DNA from: Oligoflexales bacterium
GTDB taxonomy: Bacteria > Bdellovibrionota_B > Oligoflexia > Oligoflexales > RGVZ01
Length of the DNA stretch: 39,066 bases
Assembly (NCBI GenBank): GCA_947476525.1
Contig: CANJQY010000007.1
Span: 1 to 39,066, forward strand
Direction: 5' to 3'
In this document: positions 8,738-15,721 of the stretch, in pieces
Position numbering within the stretch: position 1 is the stretch's first letter
Layout of the letters: the number at the start of each line of letters is the position of its first letter
Made by a program: the position numbers and the translations under genes
The notes under the pieces: generated by a model
Told to the model about the DNA's origin: nothing
Databases searched by the model: none
What the model saw: the letters and a program-made list of their open reading frames with translations, nothing else

Positions 8738-8935
8738 TGTCCTGAGCCGAAGGCGAAGGATCTCGGCCGATCACCACAGATGCGTAACAAGACATTCGGG
8801 AAATTGGTCGGCCATCATTGGCCGCACTATTTTCCCAAGCTTTGCTGAACCTTTTGAACAATAACCAGAAAAGTCTGTCCAGTAGCTTGATTTTTGGTTT
8901 CGGTTGCTTTCTTTGGTAAACAGCGAGCTGCTACC

Positions 8936-8958
8936 TCAAGCCCAAGTTTTCGGCTTGA
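8936..8958. other. inverted repeat
   Basis: TCAAGCC ... GGCTTGA. Confidence 0.45.
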
Positions 8959-8988
8959 AGTCTAAAAATGCTTCTCACCAACATGTGT

Positions 8989-9014
8989 GCCCCCTTTTTT
9001 CGGAAGAAGGGGGC
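8989..9014. terminator. strong hairpin between convergent genes
   Basis: GCCCCCTT-N10-AAGGGGGC; lies between CDS ends at 8707 (+) and 9184 (-). Confidence 0.5.
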
Positions 9015-9183
9015 GACAATAGCACAAAAACGCCCAGGATTCACCGACGACAAATGAGTGAATAATTTAAAATTGAATGCATCTTCATTAAGAAATTGAA
9101 TTGCTTTGATAGTCGTGGCAATAATTGACGAAGGCGATGAATTCTGTTTGAGCCTTCGTTTGTTACTGTCGGCGAGTGCAATT

Positions 9184-9819
9184 TTACCGTGGATTTAAAC
9201 AGTCCGTCCGCTCTTTGTCACATCCAGTAGTATCTGCAGCACATCTTTTTTCCTCCTCTTTCGCTTTCTTTTCGGCGGCATCGCGCTTTTCAAATATTAT
9301 CTTAAGCTGCTCTGCGTTTTTATCCTCGCACTTTTTAATTCCTGGTTCCTCACATTTAGCACGAATCGCCGGTAATGTTTTTACACAAGTTTTATTCAAT
9401 TCGCTTAAGCAGTCAACTTTAAGCTTGGCGGGTTTGGCGGGTTTTCTGTCGCAAGCAGGTCGACCATCTTCAATACATTTTTCTCGCGCAGTATATACCG
9501 TTGAGTGACAAGCTGCTTTTGCTACTTGAATACATGTTCGCTTTTCTTCTCCTGCCACATTGACTTCTGCAGTCGACATCATTGTCTCGACCCCTGTATT
9601 TGAAATTCGGCAGAGACGTGGACGTGCTTCTATGCATCCAGTATAATGTTCTTGGCACATAGCTTGCCTTATCTCGGGGCGCATCGTCGTGGTCGAGGGG
9701 GGGGGCGGCGTTGTTGGTTGGCTTGGATTTGTTGACGGATTGAATGGCATTGGGGGTTGAGCATATAAGTAGGGTGTGGCCGCACCTAGGCTAATAAACA
9801 ACAGTAAAGATCGGTTCAT
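9184..9819 (-). CDS. secreted cysteine-rich hypothetical protein
   Basis: 211 aa; signal peptide MNRSLLLFISLGAATPYLYA; Pro/Thr-rich linker; 14 Cys in the rest. Confidence 0.7.
   Translation of the reverse strand: MNRSLLLFISLGAATPYLYAQPPMPFNPSTNPSQPTTPPPPSTTTMRPEIRQAMCQEHYTGCIEARPRLCRISNTGVETMMSTAEVNVAGEEKRTCIQVAKAACHSTVYTAREKCIEDGRPACDRKPAKPAKLKVDCLSELNKTCVKTLPAIRAKCEEPGIKKCEDKNAEQLKIIFEKRDAAEKKAKEEEKRCAADTTGCDKERTDCLNPR
9697..9705 (-). repeat. C9 homopolymer in coding region
   Basis: + strand CGAGGGGGGGGGCGG; encodes the TTPPPPST linker on the minus strand. Confidence 0.9.
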
Positions 9820-9971
9820 TGGAACTCCTTTTCATAGATTCAACTTAAAATCTGACATTCAGTATCCCACTATTATCCATATCAAAATAGATTCCGCTAT
9901 CGGAAATTTTAAATCCAAATAATATACAATATCATCGCCTTACGGGCATCTCGTCTGCCCTAATTCACCAC

Positions 9972-10006
9972 AATAATTAGTCTCTGCCGCGAAAGCGCCA
10001 GAGACG
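9972..10006. repeat. 35-bp exact dispersed repeat (copy 2)
   Basis: Identical to 8703-8737, same orientation. Confidence 0.85.
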
Positions 10007-10288
10007 GTGGTATGGACCTGCTCCCCTCAACGGTTTCTCTATCCATCATTGACAAATAGAGCCAGAATGGATCTTGTTACAAATTTCATTCAAGAGAAGG
10101 AGCGGTCCAAAATAAGATATTTACAACCATGCTCACCAGGAAACGCCTTGCGGAATTGCTGGGTAATCCAGGAAGCATCTGGATTTAAAGTGGCGTTTAC
10201 GTGGCACTGAGATGATTTACTATTTAGGAGGCACAAGATTCAATTATTCTGAAAAAGGCCGAACTCCGCGTTGTTCGTCGCGGCAAAA

Positions 10289-11386
10289 CTAGATCAAATC
10301 ACTGCGGCCAGACTCCTTTAAGCGATCCACAATCAATTTAACATCCTGCGCGCGACTTTTTGGGCAAACCAAAATAGCACCTTTGGCATGAACAACCACA
10401 AGGTCTCTAACGCCAAGCAAAGCCGTCAGGGGGCCGTCCGTATCTACAGTGCATCCATGGGAATCAATTAACAAGGCATCACCTTGAACAAAATTTCCAG
10501 CACTATCTGTTTTAAAACATTGGGATAACGCGTCCCAAGTACCGACATCCTGCCAGCCAATATCAGCCTCCACGACGCTGACGCGCTTAGATACCTCTAG
10601 TACCGCATGATCAATAGATATCCGCGGAAGCACAGCATATGCACCGGCGAATTTTTCGCTGTCAATCGAAGAAAACGAGGAGGAATCCCCCAACACCTTG
10701 CGCAGACATTGTACGGTTACCGGCAATTTCGCCTCAAGCTCTTGAATCAACGTGGGGACGTGGAACACGAAAATTCCTGCGTTCCAATAGAATTTTCGAC
10801 TCGCCACAAATTCCTCAGCGAGTTTTAGCTCAGGCTTTTCGCGGAATGACGCGACTTTGAAAGCACCCTTTTCAGCTCGCGCGTTGCCCCGCTCAATATA
10901 ACCGTAGCCGGTTTCTGCATACTTGGGAACGATCCCCACTAAACAAATTTCTTTCCCTGCAGCAACCTCTACTGCCGTGCGAATGCTCTCTCGAAACATG
11001 CTCAATTTTTCAATCACATGATCGGCGTGGAGGCTGATCATGATGGCATCGTCCCCCGTCCCTTTTTGGGATATTTCAAGTGCGGCCAATGCCAACGCAT
11101 TAGCTGTATTTCGCGCTTCAGGCTCTGCGATCACGATGGAACATCGGTTACCAACAATTTTTTTTGTGGCCTCTGCTTGATCTTTATGGGTCACAATAAT
11201 GCGCCTAGCAACAGGGACAAATCCATCCAAGCGTCCCAAGGTTGTTTCTAACATTGTCTCGCTGCTTCCACCTAATTCACACAGCTGCTTAGGCCATTTT
11301 TGACGAGATTTCGGCCAAAAACGCGTTCCACTGCCGCCAGCTAAAATAACCGCATAGACATTTAATGGTAGCTCTTGAATGGACAT
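10289..11386 (-). CDS. mannose-1-phosphate guanylyltransferase
   Basis: VYAVILAGGSGTRFWPKSRQKWPKQL nucleotidyltransferase motif, FREKPELKLAEEFV, DIGWQDVGTWDAL; ATG at 11386 with SD GAGGTG. Confidence 0.9.
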   Translation of the reverse strand: MSIQELPLNVYAVILAGGSGTRFWPKSRQKWPKQLCELGGSSETMLETTLGRLDGFVPVARRIIVTHKDQAEATKKIVGNRCSIVIAEPEARNTANALALAALEISQKGTGDDAIMISLHADHVIEKLSMFRESIRTAVEVAAGKEICLVGIVPKYAETGYGYIERGNARAEKGAFKVASFREKPELKLAEEFVASRKFYWNAGIFVFHVPTLIQELEAKLPVTVQCLRKVLGDSSSFSSIDSEKFAGAYAVLPRISIDHAVLEVSKRVSVVEADIGWQDVGTWDALSQCFKTDSAGNFVQGDALLIDSHGCTVDTDGPLTALLGVRDLVVVHAKGAILVCPKSRAQDVKLIVDRLKESGRSDLI

Positions 11387-11492
11387 TTTTCTGCACCTCA
11401 CAACCAAATAAATAAACAAACAAATAAATAAAACAAACGTATAAAATTATTGTACCTTGACGGTTTTATCCAACAAGCATTTTAGTCACCAC

Positions 11493-12815
11493 TCAATTTT
11501 TGGGATCCCCTTGCCAGAAACCAATGGCCTGCAGGTATCCGGGAGCACCCACACTTGCGCTAAGGGACTTGCCCATCTCGGCGCCAAGTTCAATAAACGC
11601 TTTTTTCTCTTTTGAGTCCACTTCTGCGACTGCAGCTGCGTCCTCGTAAAACATTGACAGCCCTAGTATCGCATATGGTGCAAGCACCGATTTAAGGTTT
11701 GCCGCCGTAAAATCTTGCCACTCAAGCACCCGTTTTTCCCAATCACCGCCCAAAGGCATTGCTAACCATGCCTTTTGCAACGCACTTCCCGCCCCATCCT
11801 GGATAACGGTCATCGAACCTAAAAACTCGGTGTCATGAAATATCGTGTTTTTTGCGACCTCGGCAGGTGGTTGAATATGTTTGATGGATTTATCAAGAAT
11901 AAAAACGTGGAGATTTTTAGGCTGAAAAAACGTTTTGGGGTTCAGCTTTTGTTGCCTAGCCGGAACCATGAAAACGCCGACCTGTGGTGGATTTGTCGCG
12001 CTAACAAAAGAAAGAGCAAGGTACAGTGAATTATGCGCCGAGTTCGGGCCCATGATTGCTTGCTGCTGTTCAAGGGTAAAGAGTTCTTCAGTTTCATCCG
12101 TAAGCAAATCCCACACGTAGAGGCCGTCGGTGTAGCGAGAACTGTGGCTGGCCGTAAACACAATTTTTTGTTGGTTTGGAAGCCAAAAAAACTCCTCTAC
12201 ACGGTCATGAATTGCAACCATATATAGATTTTTCTGCCTCTCGCTGCGGACCACCAGGCGTTTTGTCCCTGTTTGCGGTTCAAGAAAAATCTTAGCCGTC
12301 CATTTTTCCTCATCATCACTCGCTCCAGCCAACAATACCGCCGACGGGCGGCGATGCTCTGCCGCAGCCTGGGAATTATATTTGAGCCCCCGCTCTCCGT
12401 CTGGCCCCCAATGTAGAACGCTGATGTCAGGGGTCTCATTTGGACGATTTTGGACGCCGTCTGCGGCAAAACTTCTAAGGGAGTAATTCTCGCGATCAAG
12501 AGGTAAGTATTCTATCCGCTCTCCCCAAGCGTCATACGCATTCATTCGCTGTCCAAGCTTACGCGCGTGCAAACGCAATTCATTTTGATTTCGTGGCAAC
12601 TCGCGCCACTCCTGCAGAAAATTTTGCACCACAGCATCATCGGCCAAAAGCATTTCCCTGGTGCGTTCGTCTTGGGAGCGTGTCGTGAGGTTGAATTCGA
12701 ACGCAACAATACTAAGCGCTACCGTAGCGGTCGCTGCAACAGGCCCATACAAGAATGCTTTTATGGAGACAGGTGGCAATCTACCACCCCAAAAAATACG
12801 CCGACTAACTTTCAT
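11493..12815 (-). CDS. hypothetical membrane-anchored protein with pseudopilin GspG-like segment and beta-propeller-like region
   Basis: N-terminal TM; NAYDAWGERIEYLPLDRENYSLRSFAADG...DISVLHWGPDG resembles the GspG C-terminal region; following NQQKIVFTASHSSRYTDGLYVWDLLTDE is TolB/WD-like. Confidence 0.55.
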   Translation of the reverse strand: MKVSRRIFWGGRLPPVSIKAFLYGPVAATATVALSIVAFEFNLTTRSQDERTREMLLADDAVVQNFLQEWRELPRNQNELRLHARKLGQRMNAYDAWGERIEYLPLDRENYSLRSFAADGVQNRPNETPDISVLHWGPDGERGLKYNSQAAAEHRRPSAVLLAGASDDEEKWTAKIFLEPQTGTKRLVVRSERQKNLYMVAIHDRVEEFFWLPNQQKIVFTASHSSRYTDGLYVWDLLTDETEELFTLEQQQAIMGPNSAHNSLYLALSFVSATNPPQVGVFMVPARQQKLNPKTFFQPKNLHVFILDKSIKHIQPPAEVAKNTIFHDTEFLGSMTVIQDGAGSALQKAWLAMPLGGDWEKRVLEWQDFTAANLKSVLAPYAILGLSMFYEDAAAVAEVDSKEKKAFIELGAEMGKSLSASVGAPGYLQAIGFWQGDPKN

Positions 12816-13071
12816 CAAATTTATCAAAGCGGCGAACCTTTAGTTAAGTCAGGTAGAAACTGGTCGAATAGACCAATTTAAACCTTTTGGTTATTTCCAA
12901 ATTCTACCATATTTTACAGATACAATCATATAGATAGGTCTTGGCCAACAAAAAATCGCGAGTAAATTTTTTGGCAAACAAGCACAAATTAATTAGACCA
13001 TGGTAAAATAATACACAAACTACTAGTTCTAAACATTGAGTTACAGAATCACAAGAATTCGGAGGATATTA

Positions 13072-13659
13072 ATGATGCGTTGTCCTAGACTCACACTTTT
13101 GCAGGCATTTCTCGTCGCTCTTTTTCCGTCGATTGTAATGGGTGGCGCATCTAGCAGCCTCAGCGCAGTAGCGGCTCAAGGGTATTCAAGGGCACCCCAA
13201 GAAGTTTCTGAAACTAAAACGACTCAAAGAGTCAGAATTCCGGTTACGCTTAAGACCTGGCAGCAGGTTTCGGCAGTTGACAGCACTGGTCGAGAAACCA
13301 CCAGCCGAATTGTCGGACAGCCCGTTAGCCAAATTCTGCGAGCTCGGATTGAGCGTAGTAATGAATTCTACTTGGGAAACTTGCGTGTTAAAACTGTGCC
13401 CATGCGTTGGCTGAAAAACAGTCATCAATACCAAGTCCGCCTCGAAGTGTTTCAAAGTGCCGGCCAATCAAAGCAAGCTGAAGAAAGCCTCGGCTCCGTC
13501 ATTTTGACGGGCAACATCAAAAAACAACCCGATGGCCTCTACATCCTAACCGGCACCGCACGCCGATTGTTCCGCAGTAAGTCTGGAGAACCAATTCTAG
13601 ATTTTACGGCAGGACAGCCGCCGGTCGAGGCCAAGTCAACAGATATTTCTCGATTATAA
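13072..13659 (+). CDS. hypothetical secreted protein
   Basis: ATG at 13072 preceded by GGAGGATATTA; signal peptide MMRCPRLTLLQAFLVALFPSIVMGG. Confidence 0.65.
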   Translation: MMRCPRLTLLQAFLVALFPSIVMGGASSSLSAVAAQGYSRAPQEVSETKTTQRVRIPVTLKTWQQVSAVDSTGRETTSRIVGQPVSQILRARIERSNEFYLGNLRVKTVPMRWLKNSHQYQVRLEVFQSAGQSKQAEESLGSVILTGNIKKQPDGLYILTGTARRLFRSKSGEPILDFTAGQPPVEAKSTDISRL

Positions 13660-13702
13660 TGTTCGGGCACTTCCACTGGGCCCAACGGCTCGCCCGAGAA
13701 AT

Positions 13703-14587
13703 TTAATTCATCCTATCGAAGTTGGCGAGCATTTCCCGAAGGCGATCAAATGAGATTGTATAGTGTCTTCCACAAAAGTCGCAGCGAATTTTCGAGCTTT
13801 CAGACTTTGCAATCATTTCTTTAATCTCTTCACGTCCAAGCATATTGATTGAACGCTCTGCACGATCCTGATTGCAACGACATGAATATTTTAAATCAAA
13901 CGGATGTTCCGACGGATTCATCGGAATGGATCCAGTAAGATTTTTGAGTAATTGAATGGCGTTACTGCCGGCAACTAGCATTTCAGCAAGTGGTTTTGCG
14001 GCAGTTACTGCGGCTTCAAGATCGCCAATGGTCGACTCCGTGGCCCCCGGCATTAACTCAATGAGCACGCCGCCGGCGACTTCAACCTGGCCTTGAGAAT
14101 CTAGGACTACGCCTAGAGCAATGACTGATGATGTTTGATGGCTCTGCTGCATGTAATAGGCGATATCGTCGCCAATTTCACTCGTGACAAGCTCCACGGT
14201 TCCGACATGGGGAGCTTTTTCGAATGGTTGACTCCGAATAACATTCAAGAGCCCGATACCGAGCCCTGCCGCCACGTCAATTCGTCCATCTTTAAAAGGG
14301 ACACTCGCATTTGGCTGGTCGCACCATCCGCGGCACTCCCCTTCATAAGAGGCTTCTGCGTACACGGAGCCGAGGGGACCGTTCCCCCGAAAGTGCAAAG
14401 CCACCACTTGTTTGTCACGAAGTTGAGCTGCCATCAATACCGCCCCGGTAACGGCTCGTCCGAGAGCCATCGCCGCGAGGGGGCCTGCCTTTTGAATCGT
14501 ACACATTTCTCGTACAACATCCGTTGATATCACGGCGGTTGCACGCAAAAAAAGATTATCACTATAAAATCGGTGAACACGCTTCAA
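13703..14587 (-). CDS. hslO: Hsp33 family redox-regulated chaperone
   Basis: 294 aa; HFRGNGPLGSVYAEA, C-terminal CRC...CDFCGRHY zinc motif (CxC-Xn-CxxC). Confidence 0.93.
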   Translation of the reverse strand: MKRVHRFYSDNLFLRATAVISTDVVREMCTIQKAGPLAAMALGRAVTGAVLMAAQLRDKQVVALHFRGNGPLGSVYAEASYEGECRGWCDQPNASVPFKDGRIDVAAGLGIGLLNVIRSQPFEKAPHVGTVELVTSEIGDDIAYYMQQSHQTSSVIALGVVLDSQGQVEVAGGVLIELMPGATESTIGDLEAAVTAAKPLAEMLVAGSNAIQLLKNLTGSIPMNPSEHPFDLKYSCRCNQDRAERSINMLGREEIKEMIAKSESSKIRCDFCGRHYTISFDRLREMLANFDRMN

Positions 14588-14661
14588 ACCTAAAAACCTC
14601 CGCTTGCTAAAAAGACTCCAAGTTCGGATCCCCCGTCAATAGAACCGCACCTCGTAATCTC

Positions 14662-14683
14662 GACTGTAGGCCCACTTACAGTC
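14662..14683. promoter_or_regulatory. inverted repeat GACTGTA-N8-TACAGTC
   Basis: Perfect 7-bp arms in the divergent intergenic region upstream of 14924. Confidence 0.4.
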
Positions 14684-14744
14684 TCGCACACGTACGCTGG
14701 GTCATCAACGCAAATAAGGGAAGGATTGTCTCGATCTGTAGACT

Positions 14745-14765
14745 ACTGTCAATACTTTTGACAGT
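14745..14765. promoter_or_regulatory. putative sigma-54 upstream activator site ACTGTCAA-N5-TTGACAGT
   Basis: Perfect 8-bp arms; core CTGTCA-N7-TGACAG identical in arms and spacing to 4110-4128; about 74 bp upstream of the -24 element. Confidence 0.6.
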
Positions 14766-14826
14766 CGTGGGTGCTTAATACAACTCGTAAACCACCGTAT
14801 TTATGACCAATATCAGCCATCCCCCC

Positions 14827-14844
14827 TTGGCACACAATTTGCTT
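14827..14844 (+). promoter_or_regulatory. putative sigma-54 (-24/-12) promoter
   Basis: TTGGCACACAATTTGCTT: GG-N10-GC; near-perfect consensus TGGCACRN4TTGCW; upstream of the CDS at 14924. Confidence 0.8.
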
Positions 14845-14923
14845 GAAGGGGGTATGGAGATATGTACGACCCTTGTATTTTAAACGCTAAAAGTCAACCT
14901 TCCAAACCCTGCATGGAGAAAAT

Positions 14924-15613
14924 GTGATGTCGAACATGATAAAAACAATGATTAAAATAACCCAACTTTTGGTGACCTTCGGAGCACTATCAATTGGACT
15001 TCATTCGCCCACGGCGTTTGGTCAACCAGGGGCATCCCACAACCTGGTTAACTCATACCGGTCGAGTGCGATCACCCATATTTTCATCTCACAATCAGTT
15101 GAGGGTGAGTTTGGCAATTATGAATTGAGCTCGAATCGAGGTTCAATGGGCCTAACATCAGGTACAGGTAACTCGAAACAGACTAGCAAATGGAAGGGCT
15201 ATAACATTTCGCAGACGTTTGGACTTGAATTACTTAAATTTGTTCAATTTGATGCATCGCACAGTATGATGAATATGCGCTCCGTCAATTCAAGTCTAGA
15301 ACATCTTGGCGGCAGTCGATTTACAGTTGGATCGCGCCTTGTTTTTCTTGCGCCCGTTGCGAATCTTGAAGTCGGAGGCGGGGTTATTGGCAGTCGCTAT
15401 GACTACCAGTACAATCTTAGTACCACTGATTTTTACGGTAGTGGTGTCTATTACACCTTGGGCATCAATTACTTCTTGAGCGAACGTGTCTCATTATTTG
15501 GGCAATTAAAATCAATCGACGAGCACTCAGTCCGGTCTGGCGGCAATAGCGAAACGTCCAGCATAACAGCAAAGACTTCGAATATAGGAACAGGCTTCTC
15601 GCTTTGGCTTTAA
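14924..15613 (+). CDS. hypothetical secreted protein, possible small outer-membrane beta-barrel
   Basis: 229 aa; signal peptide ending AFG-QPGA; Ser/Gly/aromatic alternating pattern; ends ...GTGFSLWL. Confidence 0.65.
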   Translation: MMSNMIKTMIKITQLLVTFGALSIGLHSPTAFGQPGASHNLVNSYRSSAITHIFISQSVEGEFGNYELSSNRGSMGLTSGTGNSKQTSKWKGYNISQTFGLELLKFVQFDASHSMMNMRSVNSSLEHLGGSRFTVGSRLVFLAPVANLEVGGGVIGSRYDYQYNLSTTDFYGSGVYYTLGINYFLSERVSLFGQLKSIDEHSVRSGGNSETSSITAKTSNIGTGFSLWL

Positions 15614-15663
15614 GCACGAATAGAGGAATAGAGGAATATAGAACTAAACGAATATGACACCCT

Positions 15664-15715
15664 GTAGTGCCGCAATAATCAATGAATTCATAAACATTGA
15701 ATATTGCGGTACTAC
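15664..15715. terminator. long near-perfect hairpin between convergent genes
   Basis: GTAGTGCCGCAATAATCAATG / CATTGAATATTGCGGTACTAC, 21-nt arms with one wobble and one mismatch. Confidence 0.7.
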
Positions 15716-15721
15716 ACTTCA

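Noticed and set aside
10007-10210. 67-aa + strand ORF after the second 35-bp repeat
   Set aside because: No recognisable family or signal; could be a gene remnant but not supportable
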